Of a stretch of 64,000 nt of DNA, positions 1 through 9,386 are shown piece by piece. Numbering within the stretch: the stretch's first letter is position 1; each line of letters starts with the position of its first letter. This stretch comes from Blautia sp. (GTDB lineage: Bacteria > Bacillota > Clostridia > Lachnospirales > Lachnospiraceae), in contig JAFVGK010000163.1 of the NCBI GenBank assembly GCA_017475035.1, positions 62,001 to 126,000 on the forward strand, in the 5' to 3' direction. The position numbers were made by a program, and so were the translations under genes. The notes below the pieces were generated by a model. That model made no database searches. It worked only from the letters and a program-made list of their open reading frames with translations, and was not told the DNA's origin.

Positions 1-1
1 A

Positions 2-424
2 CTGGCTTTGATCTGGGAGACGATCCGCTATGATAAGACCTACAATGGTACATTTAAAGATAAGGCTACGACAGCATCCCTTGTGGAGGATCATGTGCCC
101 GGATATAGCCTGGAGGCGTTAAAGGGATATGATATGACCAATGAAACGGAATTTGTCGAAGAGCCGGCGTACGTTTCGGGAAATAAAAGGGTTTTTGTCT
201 ATAAAGCAAACAGCGGAAAGCTTGAGGTGGGTAAGGAAGCGACGTTATTTACGACAGTCGTAATACCTACGGATTGGAATCAGGAGCAGATCAGGAAGTT
301 AGGAGATTACACGCTTGTGATCACGACGCAGGCGATTCAGGCTAAAGGCTTCAGCAGTCAGGCGGCTGCTTTCGCGGCTTTGGATAAAGAGATTGCGGAT
401 GGAACCATGCAGTCAAACGGTTAA
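2..424 (+). CDS. C-terminal part of a TasA/camelysin-like SipW-dependent surface protein (cut by window start)
   Basis: The frame is open to the left edge, so only about the last 140 residues are seen; the TTG at 8 is probably not the true start. The C-terminal pattern (a strand ending in ITTQAIQAKGF, then an Ala-rich helix) is typical of the C-terminus of TasA-like biofilm fibre proteins processed by SipW-type signal peptidases. The gene lies 24 bp upstream of another such protein and just ahead of a SipW-like peptidase, which supports secretion and fibre assembly on the cell surface. The family assignment is inferred from pattern and context; the signal peptide lies outside the window. Confidence 0.65.
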   Translation: MALIWETIRYDKTYNGTFKDKATTASLVEDHVPGYSLEALKGYDMTNETEFVEEPAYVSGNKRVFVYKANSGKLEVGKEATLFTTVVIPTDWNQEQIRKLGDYTLVITTQAIQAKGFSSQAAAFAALDKEIADGTMQSNG

Positions 425-448
425 TAAACGAGAAAGGCACATAGACGA

Positions 449-1936
449 ATGAAGAGGAAGAAATGCATAGGCATGACTGCGCACCCCATCGTGATGTGTC
501 TGGTGATTTTGACAGGAGGATTCCTTTTTTACCTGACAGTGGCTGCTGCCATGCGCGCGGAGGGGATCGCAAAGAACAGTTTATCCATGGCTCAACTGGA
601 AACCAGGATCGTAGAGGATTATCGTGTTCCCCCTCATCTGATGCCCGGTACCCGTGTGAAAAAAGTTGTTCATGTTAAAAATACAGGGAATGTGGACGCA
701 ATCGTTCGTGTGCGGGTAGAGAAAGCCTTGGGAATTCTCGACGGGGATGGTTCTTTTCTGCCTCAGGATGAGCTGAACCCTGATTGGATTGAGATTGATT
801 ATGATGATTCTGGTACCTGGGTTTTGCTGGAAGACGGTTATTTTTATTATACGAAAGTACTGCAGGCCGGAAAAATGAGTGAAAAGCCTTTGATAAAGTC
901 TTTCTCCCTTTCTACGGAGGCGAAAAATCCCTGCAAAGGGAAGGAAGGTCGCATTGATGTGCATATGGAAAGTGTTCAGGCGGAAGCAGATGCCGTTTCC
1001 CTGTGGGGACGAACCAAAGAAGAACTTGGGATTTTGTATGAAGCGGCGATAGAAGAAGCAGCGACGGATGTGGAATTTGCATCCTTTGAAGAGGGATTTT
1101 TGTTTCATCCGGTAAGCACGGATCTTTTTTCCTCTTTTCAATCCCTCTGTCCCGGATCAGAACGTACGCAGCTGATCCGGGTGAAAAATCAATCCGGAGA
1201 AAAGATCCGTATTTCCCTTCATGCGGCACCTGCGGTTCAGGAAACAAAGCCTGAGGATATTCCTCTTGTCGAAGAGGTGCTCCGAAAATATGCCAGGATA
1301 AAGGTAACACTTCAGAATGCAGATCAGGATACGGTATATGAAGGCGCGGCGGACGGCAATCCGTTACATGAGCGTCCAGAGGAAGCTTCTTTGGGAACCC
1401 CGGTTTCTCTTGGCGAATATCTTCCGGGAGAGGAAAAAAACATAAAGGTATTTCTGGATGTGTCTCCTGAGATGGATAACAGGTATATGTCACTGCTGGC
1501 CAAGGTGGACTGGATTTTTGAAGCAGCCGGACAAAGTCCGACGATTACACCTACCCGGATACCTGTGCAGACTGTTACGGTAACACCCACGCCTGGACCT
1601 GCGCAAAGTCCGACAGTGTCACCCACCCGGGTGCCTCCGACGCCAACCATAAGGCCGCAGAAAACGCCGACACCTTATCCCGGCAGGAATACGGCCGCAA
1701 CGGCGACCCCGCTGCCATGGAGGACGCCGACCCCGCAAGGCAGGGTTACGGTGCCGACTGATTATACCACAGTGCAGAATCCGGCTGTGACACACACGCC
1801 TGCTTCAACAGTAAGGAGAGATGTTTATCCGGATACCGCGGATCATTCAGATGTCAGTCTTTATGCCTTGATTCTTTGCCTTTCTTTCACAGCCGCCATG
1901 CTGGCAGGTCTCCGAAAAAAGAGGAGGGAAGGATGA
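449..1936 (+). CDS. TasA-like surface protein with Pro/Thr-rich stalk and sortase-type C-terminus
   Basis: A protein of 495 aa. It has a basic N-terminus and a hydrophobic segment (about residues 10-35), then two beta-rich regions with the 'V-NTG-VDA-VRV' pattern of TasA/BsaA-like proteins (about 65-370). A Thr/Pro repeat stalk follows (about 375-450: PTITPT, VTVTPTP, TPTP). The end has the layout of a sortase signal: a YPDTA motif, a hydrophobic helix and a KKRRE tail. It is therefore probably wall-anchored, whereas the neighbouring TasA-like proteins have no anchor. The start at 449 fits the distance from the upstream stop. Its stop codon overlaps the start of the signal peptidase gene. YPDTA as a sortase motif is an inference. 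Confidence 0.7.
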   Translation: MKRKKCIGMTAHPIVMCLVILTGGFLFYLTVAAAMRAEGIAKNSLSMAQLETRIVEDYRVPPHLMPGTRVKKVVHVKNTGNVDAIVRVRVEKALGILDGDGSFLPQDELNPDWIEIDYDDSGTWVLLEDGYFYYTKVLQAGKMSEKPLIKSFSLSTEAKNPCKGKEGRIDVHMESVQAEADAVSLWGRTKEELGILYEAAIEEAATDVEFASFEEGFLFHPVSTDLFSSFQSLCPGSERTQLIRVKNQSGEKIRISLHAAPAVQETKPEDIPLVEEVLRKYARIKVTLQNADQDTVYEGAADGNPLHERPEEASLGTPVSLGEYLPGEEKNIKVFLDVSPEMDNRYMSLLAKVDWIFEAAGQSPTITPTRIPVQTVTVTPTPGPAQSPTVSPTRVPPTPTIRPQKTPTPYPGRNTAATATPLPWRTPTPQGRVTVPTDYTTVQNPAVTHTPASTVRRDVYPDTADHSDVSLYALILCLSFTAAMLAGLRKKRREG

Positions 1937-2442
1937 AAAGACTGTTGTATTGTATGAGTGAAATCCTGTCATTCCTTTATCTGTTGTTTTCGCTAACGGT
2001 TATGACACCGATTCTGATCGGATGGAAATACTATGTTGTCACCTCAGGAAGTATGGCGCCTTCGATTCCGGTAGGCTCGGTAGTATTTGTAAAAAACTGT
2101 GAGATCCGGACACTGCAGGAAGGCGACGTGATTACATATAAACTTCCGGATGGCAAAACGGCTGTGACACATCGTGTGATGTCCGTGGACAAAGCAAACG
2201 GATGGGTCAGGACGCAGGGTGATGCCAATGAAAGAGAGGATGATCTGTCTGTGACACAGGAACGGCTTGTGGGAAAAGTCGTCCTGACCTTACGGGGGTT
2301 TGGAGCATTGCTGTTGTTCCTTGGGACAGTGCGGGGAAAACTATGTGCGTGTGCGCTTGGAGCGGTGGTCTGGATTCTTTCCGCACTGGCTTCTGATCTG
2401 ACAGATAGGAAGGATCAGCCTTCCTGTCTGTCTCTGCAATGA
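1933..2442 (+). CDS. sipW: SipW-like (ER-type) signal peptidase I
   Basis: A membrane peptidase of about 169 aa that would remove the signal peptides of the flanking TasA-like proteins. The catalytic serine is in SGSMAPSIPVGS (about residues 38-49). The base position is a histidine in VTHRV rather than the lysine of the usual bacterial enzyme, which marks the SipW/ER type. There is an N-terminal membrane segment and a C-terminal hydrophobic pair. The start is the ATG at 1933, which overlaps the previous stop (ATGA) and has AGGGAAGG just upstream; the longer reading frame from 1876 lies inside the previous gene. The family is well known to be encoded beside its substrates, as here. Confidence 0.88.
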   Translation: MKRLLYCMSEILSFLYLLFSLTVMTPILIGWKYYVVTSGSMAPSIPVGSVVFVKNCEIRTLQEGDVITYKLPDGKTAVTHRVMSVDKANGWVRTQGDANEREDDLSVTQERLVGKVVLTLRGFGALLLFLGTVRGKLCACALGAVVWILSALASDLTDRKDQPSCLSLQ

Positions 2443-2469
2443 CAGGACGGGGCTCATAGAAGGAAGAAT

Positions 2470-3132
2470 ATGAAAGAGCGAATTTATCAGAGCTGCTGTA
2501 ATGGCTGCCGCAAAGGCACGAAGGCAGCCTTAAAAGTGGTAAACAGGAAAAGCATGCTGCTTCTTGCTGCTGTATGTCTTTTCTGTAAAGCATCGTCAGC
2601 GGGGGCCGGGGAGTACCTCACAGCTGATGTGGCTGAGCTGTCAAACGATTTTGTGCCGGGTGAGATTTCCATATCTCTGGAGGAACCGTCCTTTGCGGAG
2701 GAGAACATCATTTTTCCTTCGGCAAGGATACCGAAGGATCCACAGGTGGCCAACACAGGGAAAAATAATGCGAGGGTTTTTTTAAAGGTGACCATACCGG
2801 TAAAAAAAATCTCTCTTGTATTGGATCAGAAAAAAGGACAAAAGCAGGATACGGAATTATTCTCTTTCCAGGTGAATGAAAAATGGAAATATATCAGGGA
2901 GGAAGAAACAGACGATGGGAAGCAATATCTGTTTTGCTATAAAGAAAAACTAAAACCGGGGCAGACGACAGATCCGTTGTTTGAGGAGCTTCTGACGGCA
3001 CCTTTTGCGGAGGGAGAGCTGCCGGGAGAAACTACGGTCAATGTTAAAATCGATGCTCAGGCAATTCAGTGGGAGGATGCGGACACGATGGAAGAGGCAT
3101 ATGAGAAGTATGAAGAGGAGAGAAGAGGGTAA
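2470..3132 (+). CDS. TasA-like SipW-dependent surface protein
   Basis: A protein of 220 aa with a long basic N-region, a hydrophobic core (LLLAAVCLF) and an Ala-rich cleavage zone ending GAGEYLTADVAE, followed by a single beta-rich domain. The 'P-VANTGKNNARVFLKV' stretch and the 'VNVKIDAQAIQ' strand near the end are the TasA-like hallmarks also present in the two upstream genes. It is 27 bp downstream of sipW, with AGGAAG before the ATG. No anchor motif is present, so it is presumably secreted and polymerised. Its 3' end overlaps the start of the giant surface protein, suggesting one transcript. Confidence 0.75.
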   Translation: MKERIYQSCCNGCRKGTKAALKVVNRKSMLLLAAVCLFCKASSAGAGEYLTADVAELSNDFVPGEISISLEEPSFAEENIIFPSARIPKDPQVANTGKNNARVFLKVTIPVKKISLVLDQKKGQKQDTELFSFQVNEKWKYIREEETDDGKQYLFCYKEKLKPGQTTDPLFEELLTAPFAEGELPGETTVNVKIDAQAIQWEDADTMEEAYEKYEEERRG

Positions 3133-6100
3133 AAAGAGCTTGAAAAGAAAAAAGCTGCTGATCGGGCTGGTCTGTCTGCTGGGCCTGGAAGGGGTGAACG
3201 TATGTCATATCACGGCTTCGCAGCCTGTTGTGAACACAAAAACAGCGAAGACTGTTTGTGAGAGGGAAGTAACCGAAAGAGGTCTGTCGAAAGAAGTGAG
3301 TTTCGAGAGAGATGCTTTATCGGAAGAGAGCTTCCATGCAGAAGCTTGTTTAGATGAAAGTGTAACAGAAGATTCGTTTGATGAGGAAACACCTTTTGAA
3401 GAAACGATTTCAGACAGTTTTGCTGAAGAAGGCTCAAACGGGAATTCTATAGAAGATTTTTTCTTCGAAGAAAGTCTGGATGGAGAAAACCCGTATGGAG
3501 AAAACCTGGATGGAGAAAGCCCATACGGAGAAAATCTGAACGGAGAAAACCTGAACGGGGAAAATCCGAACGGGGGAAGCCTGTACGGAGAAAACCTGAA
3601 CGGGGAAAATCCTGACGATGAGAATCTGAATGGAGAAAGCCCGGATACTGAGAATTCGGGCGAAGAGAGCTTTGCCGAAGAGATGCCTGTCGAGGAGATC
3701 GTTTTTGAAGAAGTATCTGACGAAAATGCGGATGATGGGATATGCGCAGAAGAATTTTCTTCAGAAGAGATACCGTCGGAAGAGAGTGCTGCAGAGGACG
3801 ATCTATCATCATCCGTCAGTGACAGTATAGCAGTCGAAAGCTTGTTTGGATCAGAACCTTTTGTCAGTCCGCAAGACGATATGAATTCCGTTTCTCTGCC
3901 GTCCTCGGAAAGAGGAGGAAATTCCTGGGAATTAAGCCTCTATTATACGGATTCGGGCAATGGCGGAGACACCATATTTCACGGTGCCTCAGAACCGATT
4001 GTCTGGAATGCGGTACAGAGCCAGGAAAAAAGGAAAATCCTGCTTCAGGTCAATTATAAAAACGGACAGGCGGAAACATCTTATCCTGCGGGATCCGTAG
4101 AGATTTACGTACCTGACCTGGCCAGTCATCTGGACGGAACGAAATCCGGTTCGCTGGCTTCGGTTTCTGTTGCCGCTGACCCGAAAGGCAGCGGGAATTT
4201 ATCCCATGACTGGTCCTATGAAAAAATCAGGGACCAGGATGGATACTATGGATATACCTTCCGGAATAATTATGAAATCGAAGGCGGATCAAACTTTGAG
4301 GGAAGTATACAGATTGCCTGGGAGCTTGTGTCTGATTACGGCGCGAAGGATGTCAGCTTCGCGCTGTCGGCACGGCTTATGGAAGATATCATGACCGATC
4401 CCCTTCCGGTTGAATTTCATTCGAATGTAAAGCAGTACGAAATGGTCAAAACGCCTTCCGCATTATTGTCATCGGATGGTCTGCCGGTTAACTCCTATTA
4501 TTGTGTGAGATTTGATTTTGAAGCCTATGCGGATGCAAATATGCCCGGAGTACGGTTCCTGGATCCGGACAGTATCTGTTTTCTGGATGATTTTCCGTCA
4601 GACTGCAAGGTCTGGGATGAAAACCTTCAGCTCCTGACGCCGGTGGAAGGAAATACGTATCGGATTCCTCCCATTGCTCAGGTTTATTCCCAATACTATG
4701 CATCACAAAGACTGCGGGGCTGTTGTTATGTCGGATATCCGAAGACAACCTACCAGACTTTGCGTGTTACAAATGAAGTGAGGTTGTACGGAGGCTTCCA
4801 TGAGTTAAATGCCTGTCAGGGAGAAGCGGGAACGGTGGGATATATCATGAGCGCGGAGTGTGAATTTGCTGCAGCCGATTTTGAATTTGTGTATCAGGGA
4901 AATCTGTACGGCATGTCAAAAAAGAGCATAGACGCGGCGATAAACAGCGCCCTGATCAGGGACAGCTATGAGGTCTGCCCGTTTGCTCTGGGAGCCGTGA
5001 TCCGATATGACACAGGTCCCCTTACGGTACGGATCGGTGATGACATTACAGGCATCCTGTACAGCAACGGAGAGTTTCATTTGCTTGAAAACGGAGAAGT
5101 CTGGTTTACAAAGCTGGATATGCCCAGATTCAAGAATGCGAACGGGCAGTATTTCCAGAATGGTAAATATACCTATTCGATTTATATCAGGCCGGAGGGA
5201 TCAGATACCTACGAGTTATATCAATCCTATTCCGACAACAGCAATAAGGAAATCCTGTTTCCGGAAAACATACACGTCGCAGCCTGGTATGTGGAGATTG
5301 AAAATCTGCAGGAATCTCTTTTGATCGAAGGCAATACGGGAAACAAAATGGAAGGAGAAGAGAGATTCGTTACGTATACCTGCCTTTCAGATCCGGGTGT
5401 TACGGATACAGGTGCCTTCTATAATTTCGGATATCTGAGAGTGTTCCGGGATGGCCAGGACCAGATTCACGCAGGCTATGAAAATTATGCCAATCATATG
5501 TCCAGGCAATATATCTCAGAGTATGATCTGAATACATATGGTTCCTATCAATACAGGGTCTGGGCATCCAATCAGTTTCATGCGGAACCGAATGGGGTTA
5601 TGGTAACGAAATTCATCCATCCCTTTACGAAGGATGCGGCGAATGAACGTTTTACCACAATCGTCAATCTTTATTTTGGTTATTATCGTCAGAGAATTAA
5701 TTCCTTTAACGACACCTTTTACGGATATGATCTGTATGACCTTCTTCCACTGGGGATGGATGTCTCATCGGACGGTCAGACGGAAATGAAAATGACATCG
5801 GGAGACAGTTTCAGTTATGTACGTACCGCAGGTGGAGTCAGGTTTCCGAACCGGCTTACCTATTACAGGTATCTGTTTGACCACTGTACAATTGAAAAGA
5901 CCGTGAACTGGAGAAACACAGGCCGTACGATGATGCATATCCGGCTGGACTTCAGGGATGATCCTTTAGACATAACAGCGCTTCGATCGATAAAGCAGTA
6001 TATTTCTTCTTCGACCTGGCAGGAAAAGGAAGAAGGCGTCTTTACGATTCCGGTAGAGGTTTCCTATGACTCCTACCTGCAATATGGCTCCTCCTATAAG

Positions 6101-7294
6101 AATAAGGCCATGATCTGTGCGCTGGATGAGAATTGGATGCAGGCTGCAGAGGGGAGAAAATATCTCCGCAGCGCTTACTCCAAGGACGACGGTTCCTATG
6201 ATCCGGATGTGGTTGATGTAGACGGAGACGGTATAACCGAAGAATTGTTTTATGTCAGCAGTCAAACAAAGAAGATTACGGAAACCGTGTCGACCCATCA
6301 GGATGTTGCGAAATATGTTCAGACAGATCAGAATGGTTTTCAGACCGGGCTTGCTGAAGCGAGTCCCGGCAGTATCTATACCTACCGCCTTCGTGTCCGG
6401 GTTGGGAGTAACCGGGTAACGAATCTGGTGATCTATGACAATCTGGAAGAGGCCTATGGAGAGAGCAATCATTGGCAAGGTGAATTCGCAGGCGTCGATA
6501 CTTCTTATGCAGCCGAGAAGGGGTATCAGGTAGCCGTTTATTATTCCCCTGAAAGGAATGCGGGAGATCTCTCTGCCGACAACAGTTACCTGCCTTATGA
6601 TGACAGTGTGGATCCGTCGCTGGTGAAATCCCTGGCATTTCTTTATCTGGACGCATCAGGCCGCCCCGCGACCCTCTCTCCAAAGGAAATGACCTATGTG
6701 CATGTACGGATGCGCGCACCTGAAGATCCGGCGGCAGTCTGCGGATTAGCTTATAACGGCTGTCGTACACAGTGGAATGCGTTGGACACCTTTGGCGCGC
6801 CGGTGTATGAGATTACCGGCATGTCCTCCAATATCGTACAGGTTGATATCGGCAGTCCTGCGGCAGAATCCGTAAAACTGGTGATTCGGAAGCAGATCGA
6901 CACAGATGAGATTGTGTGGGCAGAAGGTATTCCGATTTTTACATTCTGTATTCAGGGAAGTGATACGGAAGGAAAGCAACATGAGTTGTACCGTCTTCTG
7001 GAATTTCCCCGGGAGGATTATGAGAATCATTCTCTTGCCGAAAAGAGCGTTTCATTGGATTTGCCGCCGGGCACTTATCGGATCCGGGAATTAAATAGTA
7101 TAAGATACCGCGATCCTGTGCCGCGGGATATCATAAATGGAAGCTGGGAAGGCAATGAAGCCGTTTTCACTTTGGGTAAAGTGGGAACCGACAGTTTTCC
7201 CGCCGAGGGAGAGGCCGTATTTTACAACGAAAGGGCAACGGACCGGAGAATGACGGATACCTGTCTCGTCCGGAATCTGATCTCAGAATCATAA
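3110..7294 (+). CDS. Giant secreted surface protein with acidic five-residue-repeat stalk
   Basis: About 1394 aa. The chosen start is the ATG at 3110 (an alternative is 3101), overlapping the upstream gene by 23 nt; it gives a signal peptide (KRKKLLIGLVCLLGLEGVNV) with a basic N-region, whereas the longest frame starts far inside the upstream gene. Residues about 60-240 form an acidic low-complexity stalk with a five-residue period; about 270-1170 are a large beta-rich extracellular region not assigned to a family; about 1250-1390 look like an SpaA/Cna-B-like prealbumin-fold domain (VKLVIRKQI...LPPGTYRIREL...AVFYNE). There is no sortase motif or membrane anchor at the C-terminus, so it may be held through fibre partners. 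The role as adhesin or fibre tip is inferred. Confidence 0.75.
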   Translation: MKRREEGKKSLKRKKLLIGLVCLLGLEGVNVCHITASQPVVNTKTAKTVCEREVTERGLSKEVSFERDALSEESFHAEACLDESVTEDSFDEETPFEETISDSFAEEGSNGNSIEDFFFEESLDGENPYGENLDGESPYGENLNGENLNGENPNGGSLYGENLNGENPDDENLNGESPDTENSGEESFAEEMPVEEIVFEEVSDENADDGICAEEFSSEEIPSEESAAEDDLSSSVSDSIAVESLFGSEPFVSPQDDMNSVSLPSSERGGNSWELSLYYTDSGNGGDTIFHGASEPIVWNAVQSQEKRKILLQVNYKNGQAETSYPAGSVEIYVPDLASHLDGTKSGSLASVSVAADPKGSGNLSHDWSYEKIRDQDGYYGYTFRNNYEIEGGSNFEGSIQIAWELVSDYGAKDVSFALSARLMEDIMTDPLPVEFHSNVKQYEMVKTPSALLSSDGLPVNSYYCVRFDFEAYADANMPGVRFLDPDSICFLDDFPSDCKVWDENLQLLTPVEGNTYRIPPIAQVYSQYYASQRLRGCCYVGYPKTTYQTLRVTNEVRLYGGFHELNACQGEAGTVGYIMSAECEFAAADFEFVYQGNLYGMSKKSIDAAINSALIRDSYEVCPFALGAVIRYDTGPLTVRIGDDITGILYSNGEFHLLENGEVWFTKLDMPRFKNANGQYFQNGKYTYSIYIRPEGSDTYELYQSYSDNSNKEILFPENIHVAAWYVEIENLQESLLIEGNTGNKMEGEERFVTYTCLSDPGVTDTGAFYNFGYLRVFRDGQDQIHAGYENYANHMSRQYISEYDLNTYGSYQYRVWASNQFHAEPNGVMVTKFIHPFTKDAANERFTTIVNLYFGYYRQRINSFNDTFYGYDLYDLLPLGMDVSSDGQTEMKMTSGDSFSYVRTAGGVRFPNRLTYYRYLFDHCTIEKTVNWRNTGRTMMHIRLDFRDDPLDITALRSIKQYISSSTWQEKEEGVFTIPVEVSYDSYLQYGSSYKNKAMICALDENWMQAAEGRKYLRSAYSKDDGSYDPDVVDVDGDGITEELFYVSSQTKKITETVSTHQDVAKYVQTDQNGFQTGLAEASPGSIYTYRLRVRVGSNRVTNLVIYDNLEEAYGESNHWQGEFAGVDTSYAAEKGYQVAVYYSPERNAGDLSADNSYLPYDDSVDPSLVKSLAFLYLDASGRPATLSPKEMTYVHVRMRAPEDPAAVCGLAYNGCRTQWNALDTFGAPVYEITGMSSNIVQVDIGSPAAESVKLVIRKQIDTDEIVWAEGIPIFTFCIQGSDTEGKQHELYRLLEFPREDYENHSLAEKSVSLDLPPGTYRIRELNSIRYRDPVPRDIINGSWEGNEAVFTLGKVGTDSFPAEGEAVFYNERATDRRMTDTCLVRNLISES
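3476..3655 (+). repeat. Tandem 15-bp coding repeat (12 units) in the surface protein stalk
   Basis: Twelve consecutive 15-bp units of the form CTG-AAC-GGA-GAA-AAC encode [L/P]-x-G-E-[N/S]. Units differ by point changes only, with no length change. A weaker period-five acidic pattern (xxEES, xxEEx) continues on both sides, from about 3290 to 3830. Confidence 0.95.
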
Positions 7295-7653
7295 ACTCAT
7301 GAACGCAGTTCACTGTTGTTTCATTATTGAACAAACCGGGCGTTTACTCGTGATACGGTAATCGTATCGGCAGATATTTACGTTATTGAATATAAATTCA
7401 GGAACCATTTATAGTATGCGCGCGGATTATACTCGTGAACGCATTTAACTGCCGCTTTCGGATTGAAAAGGGAGCGCGTTCACTCGTTATACGTTGGGCA
7501 GATCGGCAGACATTTCCGTTACCGAGTATAAACTGCAGAAGGATGCCGCTTATGTGGCGTAAATCCGGCGCCGTAAACGAACCATATTGCGAACATTCAG
7601 TTCGTTTACGATACGCTTTATTCAGGATGGGTTCTTAGTAAGGATATGGATCG
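7291..7653. repeat. Intergenic tandem pair of T-family dispersed repeats plus a K-family hairpin
   Basis: This 359-bp gap contains no convincing gene. Two diverged copies of a ~110-bp element (about 7291-7400 and 7427-7537) share blocks such as ACTCGTGAACGCA, CGTTYACTCGT and CAGATCGGCAGA. A further inverted repeat, GTAAACGAA...TTCGTTTAC, lies at about 7574-7609. The same elements recur near 21.7, 24.7, 25.5 and 35.6 kb. A 67-codon frame at 7435 is produced by the repeat itself and is not taken as a gene. Confidence 0.75.
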
Positions 7654-8667
7654 ATGAGTGGAATTTACAATCAAAACCAAAAAACCGGAGCTTTCACATT
7701 GCCTTCAGCCGGCATGTCTCAGACAACGGCCTATAGGGGGAACTACGAATGGTTTGTTACAGCCTGCCTGGAGGAGTTGATGGATGCGGTGCGTCTGGGC
7801 CCGGACAGGGTCTATTTGACACAGAAACAGGAAGAAGAGTATATTGTAATGGACTGCCGGAAAACAGACCTTAAGACGGAACATCAATACAGAATCCATG
7901 TGAAAGAATTATATGAGGCATATTCGGACGGCTGTTCGATGGCGGATATCATAGAGAAGGTGGTACAGACATTAAAAATGATAAATGAAATGAATGGTTC
8001 TTCAGCTTCGGTTTCGCTTCTGGATTATGCTTTCGCAAAAGACAGACTGTTCTTTCGGCTTCTTCCGACGGATAAGCTGGCGCCACCAGATAAACAGGGG
8101 GAAGGGGTTTTTCCGGACCGCGAAATATATCGGAAAACAGGAGACATTGCATTGGTATTGTATCTTCTGATCGAAAATGACGGAAAAAATCTCGTAAGCA
8201 TGAAAGTTACCGAACAACAGACGCAGGCCTGGGGAATGGACATTGATGAAATCTGGGACCATGCCATGCAGAACACGTTATGTCTTGCGGCGCCCAGGAT
8301 CTATTTCTTTGACAGGGATTTTCTGGATCCGGAATATCAGGGAGAGGATATTATGAAGCTGGATCATCTGGATTCCGCTTCAGGAGGATACTGTCTGAGT
8401 ACTACGACCAGGACAAACGGAGCTGTAGCCGCGTTTTTGCCTGGCGTTGCCAGGAAAATCAGTGAACTTTTCGGAGAGGATTTTTATCTGGCATTTACCA
8501 GCAAGCATGAAGTAATGATTCACCGGACAGATTTTATCAATCCCGGGGATCTGGAGGAGATCCTGAAGGATACCATCCGGGAAGCCACGCAGCCGATGGA
8601 TTATCTGACAGAGACGATTTATCGATATGATCGTGCCGCGGATCAGATTGTTCCCGTAAAAGCATGA
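7654..8667 (+). CDS. DUF5688 family protein
   Basis: A soluble protein of 337 aa without signal peptide or membrane segments. The VKELYEAYSDGCSMADII segment (about residues 84-102), followed by an alpha/beta region and a C-terminal 'FTSKHEVMIH' strand, matches my recollection of the DUF5688 family, which is common and often multicopy in Lachnospiraceae. No function is known for the family. It stands alone: upstream is a repeat-rich gap and downstream a hairpin shared with the convergent nrdDG operon. The ATG at 7654 has GTAAGGATATGGATCG upstream. Confidence 0.7.
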   Translation: MSGIYNQNQKTGAFTLPSAGMSQTTAYRGNYEWFVTACLEELMDAVRLGPDRVYLTQKQEEEYIVMDCRKTDLKTEHQYRIHVKELYEAYSDGCSMADIIEKVVQTLKMINEMNGSSASVSLLDYAFAKDRLFFRLLPTDKLAPPDKQGEGVFPDREIYRKTGDIALVLYLLIENDGKNLVSMKVTEQQTQAWGMDIDEIWDHAMQNTLCLAAPRIYFFDRDFLDPEYQGEDIMKLDHLDSASGGYCLSTTTRTNGAVAAFLPGVARKISELFGEDFYLAFTSKHEVMIHRTDFINPGDLEEILKDTIREATQPMDYLTETIYRYDRAADQIVPVKA

Positions 8668-8670
8668 GAG

Positions 8671-8705
8671 AAAAAAGACACCCACGCGCATGGCGCGTGG
8701 GTGTC
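8671..8705 (-). terminator. Intrinsic terminator of nrdDG
   Basis: A perfect 13-bp stem (GACACCCACGCGC with its complement, 8677-8705) closes a 3-nt loop. Read on the minus strand it is followed by TTTTTT. It lies about 105 bp beyond the nrdG stop and directly after the convergent DUF5688 gene, so it may act for both, though the U-run favours the minus strand. Confidence 0.9.
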
Positions 8706-8810
8706 GACGGAAGTCTTTTTATACTCGCGAACGAAATGAATTGCCGGCTGCAGTTTTTCATCGTGGTACATACAATTATACGAAACAATTGCCTGCGGAA
8801 ATTATTCAAT

Positions 8811-9341
8811 CTAACGAAACTGGAGCGGGTGCAAGATGATCTGACGTTTTTCCCTGGTCTGGGGCATGTCGATGATTCTCTGATTTTCCGATCCGCGAAA
8901 AGCAAGGCTGATGTTTTTTTTCTCGATCAGAAAACGTCCGTCTACCAGCACGTCGATGTGATCCAGGATAGAATCCGTCACTTCTGTGTAACGCCTTTGT
9001 CCCGGCATCAGATCCTGATCGTAGGTGAATCCGGTATACATCCAGATCGTTCTCTCCGGAACCATCGCTGCCACGCGAAGGACGAGAGGCGCCAGGCAGA
9101 GCTGATTGGAAGGCTCGAAGGGTTCACCGCCCAGGATGGTAAGACCTTCATAGTACGACTTTTCCAGTTCCCGCACAATCAGGTCTTCTGTGCTTTGATC
9201 ATAAGGGGAGCCGTAAGAGAAATCCCAGGTCTCCGGCTGGAAACAACCCGGACAATGGTTGGTACAACCGGAGACATAAAGACTGACACGGACTCCGGTC
9301 CCGTTTGCGATATCCGTGGTGGCAATCCTTCCGTAATGCAT
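8811..9341 (-). CDS. nrdG: Anaerobic ribonucleoside-triphosphate reductase activating protein
   Basis: A radical-SAM enzyme of 176 aa that uses a 4Fe-4S cluster and SAM to install the glycyl radical on NrdD. The cluster motif CTNHCPGC (C26, C30, C33) and the glycine-rich LGGEPFE segment (about residues 70-76) are intact. Length is normal for NrdG. It follows nrdD by 45 bp on the minus strand, the standard order, and shares its NrdR-controlled promoter. The terminator hairpin lies about 105 bp downstream. Confidence 0.95.
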   Translation of the reverse strand: MHYGRIATTDIANGTGVRVSLYVSGCTNHCPGCFQPETWDFSYGSPYDQSTEDLIVRELEKSYYEGLTILGGEPFEPSNQLCLAPLVLRVAAMVPERTIWMYTGFTYDQDLMPGQRRYTEVTDSILDHIDVLVDGRFLIEKKNISLAFRGSENQRIIDMPQTREKRQIILHPLQFR

Positions 9342-9386
9342 GGCAGCTCTCCTTCTGATCCAAAAGCCCCTGTCTTCTGCCTGAGA

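Noticed and set aside
3005..3109. N-terminal extension of the giant surface protein from 3005
   Set aside because: It would run inside the upstream TasA-like gene in another frame and would put ~35 Arg/Lys-rich residues before the signal peptide; the start at 3110 (or 3101) gives a normal signal sequence.
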